Shown here: one piece after another, positions 20,909-33,925 of the stretch | Position numbering within the stretch: position 1 is the first letter of the stretch | How the letters are laid out: each line of letters starts with the position of its first letter | NCBI RefSeq assembly: GCF_910596095.1 | Contig: NC_056536.1 | Coordinates: 15,952,791-16,016,790 of the forward strand | Length of the DNA: 64,000 nt | Direction of reading: 5' to 3' | Origin: Thunnus maccoyii | Lineage: Eukaryota > Chordata > Actinopteri > Scombriformes > Scombridae | The notes under the pieces: model-generated | The model's input: the letters and a program-made list of their open reading frames with translations, nothing else | Database searches by the model: none | Told to the model about the DNA's origin: nothing | Position numbers and translations under genes: made by a program

Positions 20909-23900
20909 TTAGGGGATGTCCATGTCTCCGTTTGAGGCATGAGAGTGACGTTTCTCTAAATCACATCCAGCTCTGCTCTCAACATTTTCTTTGCTCTCCT
21001 CGTCCTGATCCTCTGATCCTGATCTCCTCCTGAGGCGCAGACCGGGGTCTCTCTGCGTCGGGATCTGGAAAGATGAGAAGGAGCTTCCCAACGATGGTCT
21101 TTTCTCTAGAAACGGGGGATGGTAACAACAAAATACCTCAGAAAATGAAGTGAAAGTTTACATAAGGCAAATTAAATCTGATTTGGGTCCATAACACAGT
21201 GGTTTGGACATGCGGATGCTGAAATAGAGAAGAAATCCAGTGGTAAAAAAATATATATATCAAATTTCAGGAAGTATATTTACAGAACAGGATATGAATT
21301 ACAAGTACCATCTATTTTATGTCCTTAGTGAGAAAGAGAGAGTCTGCTGAATATTCACAAACAACCTCTGATCTAAGAGCATGAAGTCATCATGAAGTCT
21401 TTACTTGTTAAATGTCAATGTCTCACCACAGTGACAACATTCAACGGTGGAATTTCTTAACACCTCTCACATTCATAGTATGAGGTAACTTCTTTGTAAT
21501 TTAAACACAGTAGTACGTTTAAGTGTCAGGCAGTAGGCCTTTTCCCACACAGTCATCTAGCCTTGTTATAGCTGGAAAAGTACAGGTGTTACTAAATGAC
21601 ACTAACAATGGCTGACATCATTTATTGTACCAGCTCATCATGCAGATGCAACACATACCGCCAGGTCCGATTGGTCGCATCAGTCTGTTCATCTGGACGT
21701 TCCAGTGTTTGACGTTGGTGCTCGCTTGGCGGAGTTTCCTCTGGGCAGCCTGTCACAGAAAAATTAATTAAAACTTCAAGCAATGAAGAAATAAACTACT
21801 GTAAGCATTGCAAACGAGTACAATTCATTTTAATGGTAGGAATACTTTTTAAGTAAAAGTTACAAAGTTCTGTCACTTCAAAGACAAAACACATATTGAC
21901 AGTTATAATACAAGTACATGTACACTACTGACTCTTTTAAGGCTAAAGTAGCAGAGTAGAAAATAAAAAGCCCCCTTTCCTAATAGTGATACTATAATTA
22001 TAGTGTTAAATGCATGGAATGAATCATAACCTTTAAAGGACGGTGAATTACATTTTTAAGTAAGTTTAAGAGAGTTTAGGAGAACAGGACGCTCAGTTGG
22101 ATGTTACCTGTTTAAATAAAGGTTAACAACAATGAATAAATAAAATTGATTAAATAACCAACACTAGTATAGGCTTGAAAACAGACTTAACACCATGAAC
22201 CTTACACCAAAAGAGCAGCTGATGCTGGCAGCTTCATGTTTTATTCAATAAATACAATAAAGACACAAGAGGCCGATAACTAGGATTCAGTGACGTTAAT
22301 TATTGTTTTCTTCTGTAACAGTAAAATCAGTGACACTTTTGTCTTTTGGTTCTTACCACGACATCCTGGTCAACCCTGTGCCGGTTGGCGCGGACCTCCT
22401 CCAGCTGCCTCTGCGCCTCATCCAGGGACCGGGACTTGGACTCCATTTCCTGTTTCAGCTCCTGCTTCTCCCTTTCTGTCTTGAGGATGTACTCCTCCTG
22501 TTCCTCCTGCAGGGCCATCAGGGCCTTCATTTTCTCCTCCTCCTCTGCCAGTAACCTGGACACAACAGAGAAGATAAAAATAACATTTTTCTAAAGAAAT
22601 GTACACAAAGCTTTTCAAAAATATCAGACAGCTGCATCATATTCCAGAGGAAGCAAAGATGCAAAGCGCTTGATGCAAGGTGTTTGTAGATTTGTGCGAT
22701 CAGTTCATCAGAAGTTTTAACTTGACTGACTGAGGCTGAGGAAGCACACAAAGAGCGACATATTAGATCTGACTGATGGCAGCGGCGTTTAACAACTTCC
22801 TCTGTTGGCAGCTCAACTTCCTCGGGAACATAACGCAACATGAACGCCTTTCAACAGCTGAGCTTAATATCTGCTGTCAGCACAGAGAGGCACCTCCTAA
22901 ATTACAGCTCATCTAACACTGCTTGCACGCTCTGAACCTCCTTATCGTACCGTGAAAGTGTTTCTAAGTCTCTAAACATGTGTTAACATATATCATTTTA
23001 CCTTGCTTGATCGTAGCGGAAGGCCTCCTCATCCAGCCTGGCTTTGATCTCCTGCTGCAGTGCCTCCTCCAGACGCTTCTGCATCTCCTCCAGCTCATGG
23101 ATCCTCTTCCTCTGCTTCTCTGCCTCCTCCTCTTTCAGAGCCATCTCTGCCTGCATGCTGACCCGAGCCTTGATACACACGGCAACAAGCAAACGAATGA
23201 ACACTCACATCTTTCTGCTTCTTTTTTTTCTTTCTGCTTTGCCTCCATCCTCACCTCCTCAGCCTCACGAAGCTGGACCTCCAGGGCCTGCTGGAGTTGC
23301 TCGTGCTGCTGGCGCCTCCTCTGCTCGTCCTGCTCCAGGAGTGCCTGAGCCTGCTTCTGCGCCTCCTTCAGGAGCTCCAGCTCCGCCAGTTTACGCTCCC
23401 GTTCCTCCTGCAGGGCCCGCAGCCTTTGTAGCTCCTCCTCCTTGGACTGTTGTCTCTTCTCCCGCTGCTCCCGCTGTTCACGCCGCTTCAGCTTCAGATC
23501 TTTGTGGAGAGACGTTTTCCCCTCCACGTGCAGCCTGATGGCTGTCTGGATGGCTGTGAAGAGAGGAGCGATGATGTTTTATGTCTTCATTAAGCTTTTA
23601 ATCTATGATCAATACCAGTGAATGTGACCCTCCTCTGACCTGTAGTCCATTCTTGTCTCTGTTTGGTGTCTGAGGCACTCATCTCATAAGTCTTGGTGAG
23701 GGTTTTCAGACAAAACATGCACCTCTTCCCATCTCGGTCTGGCAGCACCTTTCCAACAAGAGAAACACTTGAATAAATAAATATCCCACCATGCATCATT
23801 TTTTTCTCTTTTTTTTTACATTTGTTGTTTATTAAATAAACAGTGGTGAGGAGAATAAAAAAAAAAATAGAAAAATAGAAAAAGATCGGTCAACTCACTG

Positions 23901-26900
23901 GAAATAGGACGTTTTTGATCCATTTTGAACGACCAAACAATATCTGATCATCGCCTACTTCCTATAATAAAGCATGATTTTAGAATGATTGCTTGTTTTC
24001 CTTTGAGGTAACACATGGTTCAGTCTGTAGTGTTCTTGCTGAAAAAACATAACTTGACCACATTGCTGTTTGTCAGTTCTGTGTGGCATTGATGGGCTAA
24101 TAATTGACTCGTGCTCATGTCAAAAGCCACCAAAACAGCCCAGGAACCAATCACTCTACTCTAACTTTAGTCTAACTCTACTGATGCTTCAGAAATGGTC
24201 TTTTAAGAGTTCATATTTTTATCTTGAGTTCAGGTCAGTTGCGTTCTGTAAGATTTGTCAGGAAATCTGATTGTGAATGTGAAACAAGGCAAGTTTCAGA
24301 TTTCATGTTGTGCTTTTTGTTTAATTTAAATTTTTTCTTTTCTACCCTTTTTGGATTGACACATGAATATGATGCTATGTCTACTTGGGGATTGTATAAA
24401 GATTTTTGGGGTGTCTTTAGTGATTGAATGTTATCTTGTTTTATTGCAGCTCCCACCTCCACTTAATTCTGCATCTCAACATAAAGTAGAACAACATTAA
24501 AGTAAAATGTGAATGTGTCATATAAAGACACAGACACAGGTATCGGTTCAAAAATAAAGACTGACTGGTGTATTCAGTAAAAAACATTTTGCTATGTCTG
24601 CCATCACCTCATTGTCCTATTAGGGTCTAAAATGGAGTATATCATCTTAAATTCTTTGTGCACTTATAGTTATTAATGGAAAAATTAATTGTACCAATTC
24701 AATTGTGTTAAATTACATTAAAATGTTAAACTTAACATTACACCCTCCTCCCCAAACCAATAATTTTCTTACAGTGACTCCTTCTAACTGGTTGCACATA
24801 TCTACAGATTGTGAGCAACTTAAAGGGAAACTTTGGTATTTTTCAATGTGGACCCTATTTTCCCATCTTTTTGTGTCTAAGTGACTAATGGGGACAACAG
24901 ATTGGTCCAGTATTGAGCAAGAGTGCTGCAGCTGGCAGCCATGAGAGTTGTTGTCGAAATCAGTTACATATTCAGCCATGACAGAGGTGGAGAGGAGTGC
25001 TGGGAGGAGTTTGTTGTGTTGGAGAACAGACAGCGTAGCTTAGTGTTACCTAAAAGACTTTCAATGTCATGGCTGAATATTTAGCTGATTTCGATATTTG
25101 ATATTGATGTAGATAACAACTCTAATAACAACTCTCGCGAGATGACGAGACTTCTCCTTGAGCGAGACTTGGTTAGACACAATAACAAACAGATTGGATC
25201 AAGCGAAATTAAAAAAATAAAGGTAAAATAAAATGTTTTATTTCTGTGTATGGTCCTTTCAATAATGTTGTCAAACACTTATAAGAACAATCTGAGCCTG
25301 TCAGTAGCAAAAACAAGCACTTTTAGTGGATGTACATTAACGGGGCGCTATTGCCCCAAAGGAATACATTACAGCCTGTTTCACGGCTGCCTGCTGAAGC
25401 GCTCTCGCTCAATACTGGACCAACTTCAAAACTAGTTTTCCCCATAAGTCACCTAGACACAAAAAGATGGGAAAACAGAGTCCAGGTTGATAAGTACCAA
25501 AGTTTCCCTTTAAAATTGATTTTTTTTTTGTCTCAAACTGTTATATTTGAATGTCCTGAAGAGGTAAAATTATCCTGTAATTCACAAGAAGAACGAAAGA
25601 TGACGAAAGTCTAAAAAAAAAATCTATATCTGCTGCTGATCTTATGCCCCTTTCATATTTATATTGCAACACCTTGGGGGAAGTCCCCACCCTCCAGGTT
25701 GGGAGCTGCTGGCTTAAAAAAAAAATTTTTTACTCAAGTGTACAAAAGAAAGCAAATGATTTATTTTAACTACTATGAACATCCAGTGTGTTTTCTTTTC
25801 TTTTCTGGACAAACTGATAAAAGGTACATTGTTATCAAAAATCAGAGCCACAGTGTTAAATGTTTAGCTTTGAAAGACGATCACCTCCAGCTGCTTACCT
25901 CCACACAGCAGTTCCCATCCAGAACTATGTTGCCCTGGCAATCCTTACGGTCCTCCCCGGTGTAGTAGGACAAGTTGCTCGGCCTTAAAGTGAACCAGCG
26001 TTCCTTCCAGTTTCTCCTCAGCTGGCCTTTTTTCCACAGATAACCCTGCATGCACCCCAACCAACACACACACATACTGTCACCGACACAAAGCACAGCT
26101 TGTCAGGCACCAAAACACAAATTTCTGGCGGTAAATCGGCCTCCTACCTCTTTGAGGACATCACCAACTATCTCCCTGTATACTTCCTCTATAGCCATGC
26201 TGATTATGCTCTTATCAATTCCTCTGGTTATCTTCCCTGAGTTCATCATCCCCAGAAAAACCCAAACAGTAATTCCGCTCTGCTGCACCAAGTCTTGGGA
26301 GAAGAAATCCTCTAATTCAACACAGTTGAACTCAATACTCATAGCCATACATATCTTCTTGAGAAGGTACTCCACCTAAAAGAGGAACAGAAACCAAAGG
26401 TCTTGAGAGTGAGAATTAACATGATTCGTCTGAATAATCTGTATGCAACTAAAATACAGTAATTACTTATTTTACTTAAATCAAGTACAAGTATTTTCAA
26501 CTAAATGTTACTTTAATCTTAACTAACTAACTTTCCTCTGAGATTTTGTTTTCTTCACTTTTCACAGTAAACGGTTATTTGTCAGACAAGATCAGGAGTT
26601 TGTTTTTACTTTAAATGTGCACTTCATGTTGTAGCTTCCAGTTTTTTTCCATTTAACCCCCCCCCCTAGTAAATATTGTAACTTTTATTTATGTTCTTTC
26701 TTAATTAAACATGCTTTAGTAATAGTATTTACGACACCATGTGCTCATTACACAACAGATTTCTTTGAACAGAGGTCAGTGCGTGAAGTGCAAACCGAAA
26801 TAAAACTGGATAATGTTTTCTTAAACTCAGCATGGTAGAAACTACTTAGCCCTTGAAATTTAGGGCTTTCTCTTGCCAGCGGCTGTGTAAAAAACACGAC

Positions 26901-29900
26901 AGGAAACCAAAACGAGGGTTTGCAAGTGAGAAACAAGCCCACACTGCAGCATGAAGAGAGCACCGTGTTCCATGATGGCAAGAAACAAGGTTTCAGCGAG
27001 GTTGTGTTTAGTGGTTGTAAATGATCCAGCACCTTTTTTAGTTCAAAGATTGCTGACTACAGTCTTAGAATTGTGCTCAACAACAAGCACAGAATAACTT
27101 ACATCCATGTGTCTAAATTTAGCAACAAGTGTCACTATCATCACACGCAGCCACGGCTAACTATGGTTTCAAGATGTGAAAAATTTTTTGCTTATATAAT
27201 CCTACAATATTTAATGCTTTGAATAACAAGCAATACCCCATATCAGAAGTAAAGGCATTTTTTAAGTGCCAGACATTAGCTCTGTTTTGAGATTGAAACT
27301 ATATTGAGTGACTGAAGAGATTCAACATATACTATAGTTAGACTTACCTCGTCAGGGACCATAACCAAAGGGTACTTGTCCTCAGACAGAAAATTAAAAA
27401 GGCACCAAAGCCGAAAAGCATCCCTCTCAGGCAGAACAGTGCTGCTGTTTTTGTCTGTCTGGTAGTTTTTCTTTGCTGTAAGAGTCCAGCAGAGCTCGTC
27501 TACGTGTTCCTTAATGAAAGAACCCTCCACAACCTGCAACAACAAAATGCAGGAATTGAAACTAAAGAAAATATGACAGCATCTTTGATTATGTAACATT
27601 TGGTGAAACAAAATGAGCACATTTATGGTTTTATCACCTTATCCAGGATATATTTGTTGAGGTAAGGCATATAACCCTGACTGGAGACTGGGCCATCATC
27701 ATCATCCCTGAAGTGCTCCTCCAAAGCCACTGGGTCATGTGGGATACTCAAGACTGTGCACAGGTTGTGGGACAATACCTGAAAAATCACAATGTACAGG
27801 ACAGAAATATTTTTTTAAAGAGGAAAACGTAAATAAACGTAAAAGTAAATATTTAGGACACAAAAAAATCAAGTTGCATGAATGTGGATGATACATTATT
27901 GCTAAAGCTACATTGCTGATGTATCTAGTGGATAGTTTAGTTTGTTTGCAAGGATAATGTTCAGTTTCTGCCAGAAAACGTGGGCCAAATAAATTAAGAA
28001 AAAAGTTTACGTTTGCGGAACTGAAAATTTGAATTTCTGCTGTACTGTTTCTAAAAATAATTTTATTCGCACATACAGTAGTGCGACACTGGGCAGCTGG
28101 AGGCAAAATACCGTTAGAAAAACTGTATGACACAACACAATGACAATGACATTGACATTTTCAAATTTTAAACTAAAAAAGAAAATTCAAGTTAATCAAT
28201 CAGTGTAACTTCATTCGTACAGTTAGTGCAGCTTAAAGAGCTTTGCAGGTGACTGACAAGCTAATAAGACATGAATAAGACAATATAAAGATAAAAAGTA
28301 AAATAATGGAAGACTTGGGGAGATGAGAAATAGAGAGAGACACTGTGTGTTTGAAATAAATGTGATAAAAGTGAAACAACATAAATAAAAAGGATATAAT
28401 ATTCATAAGACATGTTAAAAAGTCAGCAGATGATATTACTAAACTATTAGTAACATACAGGGGTGGATTTTACCATTAGGCAAGGTAGACGACCCCCAAT
28501 TTAAAGGGCCCCAAACAGACAGCTGTAGATTTATTATGATGTTTAGATATGAAAAATACTGAATTATGTTACTATTCTAACTCATTGTACCCAAAATAAC
28601 TTTTAAAAGAGATATAAAAATAAAATATAACAAATAAAGTATGATGCATTCTTATTCATTAAACTATCCAGCATTATATAAACTAGTTAGAATTAAAAGC
28701 TTCACCGTGAACACAAGTTAAGTTCATTTAAGTACAACATGCTGATAATTCCTCTCTTTCACACTTCACTTTAAGTTAACATTTGAATGCAGAACTTTTA
28801 CTGTGTGGTATTCATAGTTTTACTATTAATAGTAAACAGTTTTACTTCAGAAAAACAGTTTTGAGTACTTCTTCCTCCACTGCTAATATCAACATTCCTA
28901 GTTAGAGAGAAAGTAAAAAGTAAAGTAAGATGGCGTTTGCCTGGGGCCCCAAAATCATTAAATCCACCCCTCTTAACATATTCTGTGTCAGTGGTTCTCA
29001 AAGTGGGGTCCGTGTACCCCCAGGGGTCCTTGAGGAGGTTCCAGGAGGTCCCCAGCAAAAAGGGGAATAATTTGTTTTCAATATAACTCCATCAAAAAGT
29101 AACAAAATGACAGAATGTTTGACTATGTTGATCATGGGTTTCATACACTTTCTGTAATAAAACATCTAAAAGCCAAAATCTTCTTCAATTCTGCTTTGAG
29201 GTCTAATTTGCGTCAGTTTAGGGGTCCTTAACGTGAAAAAGTTTGAGAACCACTGTTCTATGTAATCAGTGCCTAGTGCTACAACTAGCAGTGCTACTGC
29301 TGTCAAAGAGGGATTTATTTAAGAAAACCAGGCTTTTACTTTTATCACTATAGATTTCTTCAACTGAGAGCGTGCAGCGTCTTAAGATATCTGATGCATG
29401 TTATCAGACCAGTCTCTGAGTGTTGAGCCATAACCACATCCTGTCTCTAGTCTCCAGCGAACTGAAACATCTGTCAGTTTTTGAGGCCACGGCATGCAAA
29501 CTGCTTGCTTCTAAAGAAATGTGGTGCCTGTACACAGGCTGCATGCATGAGGGGGATAAGCCTGGTCATGAGGCTGACTCGACATGAGCCAGGAGTGGCG
29601 GGCAGCATATCGCAGGAACGTGGAGGTGGCTGGAATGGAGTCTGATCAACACCAAGACCAAGTGACATAACGATGAGATCAACAAAAATACAGTGGCCTT
29701 CATTGAAGCCCTGTGGCAAGAGACAACAATCCCCAACATGTTTCCACTTTGTCCTCGCTCTCACTGTAACAATGTTCTTTTGACATACACAGGCTCATGT
29801 TGTGAACATACTCTATTCAACAGGCTGCTCTCTGGTCAGGTCCAGTGCCAGAGGACCCTTTGCACTACAAGCTGGTACATCGAGGCCCAGTCTAATCACA

Positions 29901-30423
29901 GCTTGGAGATGAGGGCTCCCATTCATATACACACTGAGAGCAAACTGTGACTCCTGTGCTGTTGCCAGACAGAGGTGCATATTGTGCCCTCTTTCACTAC
30001 TCGAAATATGGGGAACAAATTTGTTCCTTTTTGAACAGCATATTGTTAAAAAAGAAATAGTTTCACACAGGAAATATTGAGAATGATATCAGAGATATTG
30101 AGCACACCCTTATTTCCTCACGCACTGAATCATACATTACACAGACTCAACAACAAACTCATTTGTGACATTTTTGTTTGCTGAATGCTTCAAATATTTT
30201 CACCTCGTCTTCCACAGAGCAAACCCACGTGATGGAGTATGAATTGAGGTAGGAAATGAGGCAGTAGAGTAAGAAAAAGAGTGAATCTTAAAAGTCTCAT
30301 CTTCCCAGTAGAGGACCCTCCACTCACCTTGAGCTGAGACTTGGACACCTTACCGCTCTTCTCCAGATCCAGGGCTGTGAAACCGTACCAGATGGACTTG
30401 AGCAGCTCAGACCGCAGGTCCAT
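20909..30423 (-). CDS. def6: DEF6 guanine nucleotide exchange factor (SLAT/IBP family)
   Basis: DEF6 activates Rho-family GTPases downstream of antigen-receptor signalling and binds phosphoinositides at the membrane. Eleven exons: 30328-30423, 27638-27778, 27348-27533, 26148-26375, 25899-26045, 23640-23748, 23255-23553, 23002-23168, 22357-22555, 21659-21749 and 20909-21105. All phases agree and give 619 residues (human about 631). The N-terminal EF-hand-like region starts [20 protein letters not shown]. The [20 protein letters not shown] block follows. The PH domain (about 217-313) has [18 protein letters not shown] and later [14 protein letters not shown] long Glu/Arg/Gln-rich coiled coil (about 315-545), which acts as the DH-like part, contains [20 protein letters not shown] and [20 protein letters not shown]. 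The tail has [13 protein letters not shown] and SSFSSFQIP. Introns hold a TTAA-flanked MITE and two hAT MITEs. An L2-like LINE begins only about 230 bp upstream of the start codon. Confidence 0.97.
24824..25509. mobile_element. TTAA-flanked MITE with about 70-bp inverted ends in def6 intron 5
   Basis: The left end AGGGAAACTTTGGTATTTTT and the right end ACCAAAGTTTCCCT are inverted repeats. The match extends inward through TTTTCCCATCTTTTTGTGTC (left) and GACACAAAAAGATGGGAAAA (right). Both sides carry TTAA (24820-24823 and 25510-25513), the target duplication used by piggyBac and Kolobok elements. No transposase is present. Confidence 0.85.
28458..28972. mobile_element. hAT-type MITE 1 in def6 intron 1
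   Basis: Begins CAGGGGTGGATTTTACCATT and ends AATCCACCCCTC, an inverted match (11 of the outer 12 bases). The ends are followed on both sides by GGGGCCCC-type blocks in inverted order. Flanks GTAACATA (28450-28457) and TTAACATA (28973-28980) are an 8-bp target duplication with one difference. CAGGG termini and 8-bp duplications are typical of hAT elements. It has no coding capacity. Confidence 0.85.
28989..29255. mobile_element. hAT (Charlie-like) MITE 2 in def6 intron 1
   Basis: Begins CAGTGGTTCTCAAAGTGGGG and ends TTTGAGAACCACTG, the classic Charlie-type terminal repeat. Flanks TTCTGTGT (28981-28988) and TTCTATGT (29256-29263) form an 8-bp target duplication with one difference. At 267 bp it is non-autonomous. 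It starts immediately after the duplication of MITE 1. Confidence 0.88.
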
Positions 30424-30639
30424 GTCTGCAGCAGTGTAACTTTCTGGTTTCCTCCTCTACGTCTCTTCTTCTTCTTCCCTCTGCTGTTGACACCGGGCCC
30501 TTGGGTGACAGGCAGACACCCACTCTGTGTTGCTGCTGTCAGGCAGGCATTTACCAGGCTGCTAGCAGTGACACCTGCTGGACGTCCACAGTCACCAAGC
30601 AGAGAGGGAGGGTCTGACTGCTGCACTGTTCTGATCCTG

Positions 30640-32605
30640 ACGTATACCCAACTGAAACTGCTCTGTAAATGATCTTCTACTCACTATGGATTCAGATTCC
30701 ACCTTTGTGCTTCTTTTACTGGATCTCAGTGCAGCTTTTGACACCATTAATCACTGTATACTATTAGACTAATTTGTAATTTTGGTGTCTCTGGCCTCGC
30801 CCTCTCTTGGCATTAGCCCTGCTTATCTGAAAGAACACAGTGTGTCTGCTATAATAATATTATATCTAAATTCTCTGATGTTAAATATGGAGTACCTCAG
30901 GGCTCAGTTCTTGGGCCTCTGCTTTTCTCTCTTTATATTTTGCCTCTTGGCCAAATTATACCTAGTCATGGAATAAATTTCCATTTCTACGTGGATGATA
31001 CTCAGCTGTATGTGCCTATATGATCATACTGAAATTATTAAATTAGAGGCCTGCTTGGCTGCTGTGAAAAATTGGATGTCACTAAATTTCCTGCTTCTAA
31101 ACCCAGATAAAACTGAGATGCTGGTCGTTGGCCCTACTAGACACAGACACCACTTTGAGCAAGAAACAGTAACGTTCGACATCTATTTGATTTCACAAAG
31201 TAGCAGTCAAGAATCTTGGTGTTACGTTTGATCCCAGCCTCTCTTTTGATAAGCACATCAAAGAAATCACCAAGCCTTTTTCCACCTATGCAACATAGCT
31301 AAAATTCAGTCTTCCCTGTCCATGGCTGACGCAGAGACTCTAATACATTTGTTTCATCCAGACTTGATTACTGTGATGTCCAGTTTTCAGGCCTGCCACA
31401 TGCTGGTACTAAAAGTCTCCAGATGGTTCAAAATACATGCAGCTAGAATCTTAACTAAAACAAGAAAATGTGACCATATTACACCATTTCTAGCCTCCCT
31501 TCATTTGCTTCCTATCCATGTTAGATCAGACTTTAAGGTGCTTCTGCTGACTTATAAAATCCTAAATGGGCCTCATCATACCTGTCTGATCTCTTTAAAC
31601 ATCATATTCCATCTCAAGCTCTCCACTCTCAAAATGCAGGGCTCTTGTGTGTACCTAAAGTTAAAATGAAGTCAGCAGGCGGCAGGGCCTTTTCCTGTCA
31701 GGCCCGGTTCTTATGGAATAATCTCCCTGCTGACATCAGACAATCCAAGTCTATTGGGTCCTTTAAATCTAAACTTCTTTTTGCCTTAACCTTCAATTAG
31801 TTGCCTTTAATTGAGTACTTCATGACCTTGTATTGCACGGCAGGTCGGTTTCTGTCGCAATAAATTACATTTTTTATAAGCGCTGTCCTACTGATGAGAT
31901 TATTGAGTCCGATAACCATTGCATCTCTCTAACCTTCTGTTTGTTTGTTCCACAAGCATCAAAGCTGTGTGTCCCTATCTCTTCTCTCCCTCTCTCTCTC
32001 CCTATTTTCTCATCCTGTCCTCTCTTGTCTCTCAGGCATCTATTGGACCAGCACCCATCCTGGAACCGCTCTGTTTCCCTGGCTGTCAGTGCCATTTCCT
32101 GTGGTTTTGGATCTGACCTCCCTTCCTGTAGGAGTTCAGCCTCACCTCATGTCTCTCTCTCTGAATAATGTCTTCATTCTTCTCTATCTCCTGTGTGAAT
32201 AATGTATTTTCTCATCTCTTCTCCTGTGTATGTGAATGATGTGATGTGAGTCTCCGCTGTGTGTATATGTAGTCTGTCCTCTTGCCAGGTCTCCATGTCA
32301 CATTCTTCTTATATATTATAAATCCGTTATAATTTTGTTATCCTGTTCAATGCTGTATTCTGTAATTTGTGCTTTGTTCTGTACACACAACATCTATTGC
32401 ACATCTGTCCGTCCTGGGAGAGGGATCCCTCCTCTGTTGCTCTTAGGTTTTTTCCTTTTTTCCCCTGTTACAGGGTTTTTTTAGGGAGTTTTTCGAATAG
32501 ACTAAGGACAGGGGATGTTGTATTGTTGTACAGACTGCAAAGCCTCCTGTGATTTGTGATATTGGGCTATACAAATAAAATTGACTTGACTTGACTTGAT
32601 TTAAG
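30640..32605 (+). mobile_element. L2-like LINE, 5'-truncated and decayed
   Basis: Reverse-transcriptase motifs on the plus strand: LLLLDLSAAFDTINH (palm), [26 protein letters not shown] (a changed YADD box), ACLAAVKNWMSLNFLLLNPD KTE, then SFDKHIKEI and HVRSDFKVLLLTYKILNG. The 3' end has the GATATTGGGCTATACAAATA AAATTGACTTGA tail of teleost L2 elements, with tandem TTGAC units at 32581-32600. Several frame breaks show it is inactive. It fills most of the def6/troap gap. Confidence 0.82.
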
Positions 32606-32990
32606 ACATCTAAAAATAATGCTTGGAACAATAATGTGTGCCTGATAGGGTTTTCCACCAAAAAAGTATAATTACCACTTTAAAATCCTTAAAAACAGAT
32701 TCTATGAATATGCAAATATATTTCATTTCAAAAGTTTAACTGCTGGACACAAGATGTCACCATAAAGTTTGTTCTCAGTGTTTGTGCTCTGGAGGATTCA
32801 AGTTTCCACATCACACTTTTATAAGTTATATATTTGACCACAACCGCCTTCAAACAATTTGTGCTCGTAGGCTTACGCCTAAAAATCTGATTTTCAGTGA
32901 GCACAGAGAAACTTTTCACTTTCAGCGGATGAATGTGAAAACAGCCTTCTAGTGTCAAACATAAGGAACAAGAAACAAGGAAGGAAGCAC
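32606..32990 (-). mobile_element. Partial MITE of the 62-kb TTAA family
   Basis: From AACAATAATGTGTGCCTGAT (32628) through ATTCTATGAATATGCAAATA (32699) and CTCAGTGTTTGTGCTCTGGA (32775) to TTTCACTTTCAGCGGATGAA (32914) and GTGAAAACAGCC, it matches the reverse complement of the element at 62338-62856 along most of its length. The outer ends are eroded. It sits directly against the tail of the LINE. Confidence 0.75.
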
Positions 32991-33145
32991 ATTTCATTTG
33001 TTTGAAATGTGCTATATAGATAAAGTTTGATTGATTGATTGATTATTTCAGTCTCTACTTGCCGGAGGGGGATGCCGCACACAGTCACGTGGTAAAACAA
33101 CTTTCGCGTCGTTACCATGGAGCTGTTTATTAAAATCCGTCGCTC

Positions 33146-33282
33146 ATTGGTCAACGATATTGTCATGACCAAAGTGTGCGCAGTCATTGGCTGATACGGC
33201 TTCCTGTTGTGACCAATGGCGAAGCGCGCTTTTTTTAACTGCTGCGAGTGCAGGAAGTTGACTGTCCACTGCAGTGTTTGAA
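33146..33282 (+). promoter_or_regulatory. troap promoter: three CCAAT boxes and a CHR-like element
   Basis: Inverted CCAAT boxes (ATTGG) lie at 33146-33150 and 33186-33190, a direct CCAAT at 33213-33217, and TTTGAA at 33277-33282. No TATA box is seen. Grouped NF-Y sites upstream of a CHR (TTTGAA) are the pattern of G2/M genes repressed by DREAM and activated by B-MYB/FOXM1. TROAP is such a gene in mammals, so the arrangement fits. A short 5' non-coding exon probably runs to about 33420, where GTATGT follows, and is joined to the acceptor at 33879. Confidence 0.5.
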
Positions 33283-33925
33283 GGGACATAATAAGGGAAC
33301 TTTAAATTTGCACAAAACGCCTGGAAACCAAAAAAACATTTGGAATAAACCGTATGAGAAAGACTTCAGACTTTATTGGATGCTCGGAAGAAAGTACCAG
33401 AGGCCCTTTTCTGTTTTGAAAGTATGTAAAATGTGTAATAAACGTCTCTATGTGCGTAACGTTACGTAGCATGTGCTAACTTTAAATTGAGCCTTTCTGC
33501 TCAGATTAAAGCTAACTTCTCTTAGTAATGTTTGACAGTCAACACGTTGGTTTGAGCTGCTCAAGAATGTGCTCTATTGATTAGGCTAATAAATGTAATT
33601 ATTTATCGCGTTGTTAGTTGTTTTTTTTACAGTGCCATTAATGCTGACATTTGGCTGCACAAAGCTAACGTCAGCTTAATTGACTTGCTTGTTTTTGTTT
33701 TTTAACTTTCGAGCAATTGCTAAAGTTTTGGACGCAGTTAGTCTGATGTTATTGTTCCTGCTTGTGCATGTTGAATGTATTGTGTCTGTCTTTATACCCC
33801 TCTTGTGATTAGCCTGTAACTTATAGTGTTTCATGCTTGGTTGCTGACATGTAATTTGTGCCATTTGTTGCTCCTCTAGTTGTTCTTCACATCTTCATCA
33901 CCTTCTCCCTCCCCTTGTCATCATT

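Noticed and set aside
23044-23538. Long plus-strand open frames (up to 164 codons) across 22290-23540
   Set aside because: They are antisense to the Glu/Arg-rich coiled-coil exons of def6. Such exons lack stops on the opposite strand by composition. No plus-strand splice logic or family match.
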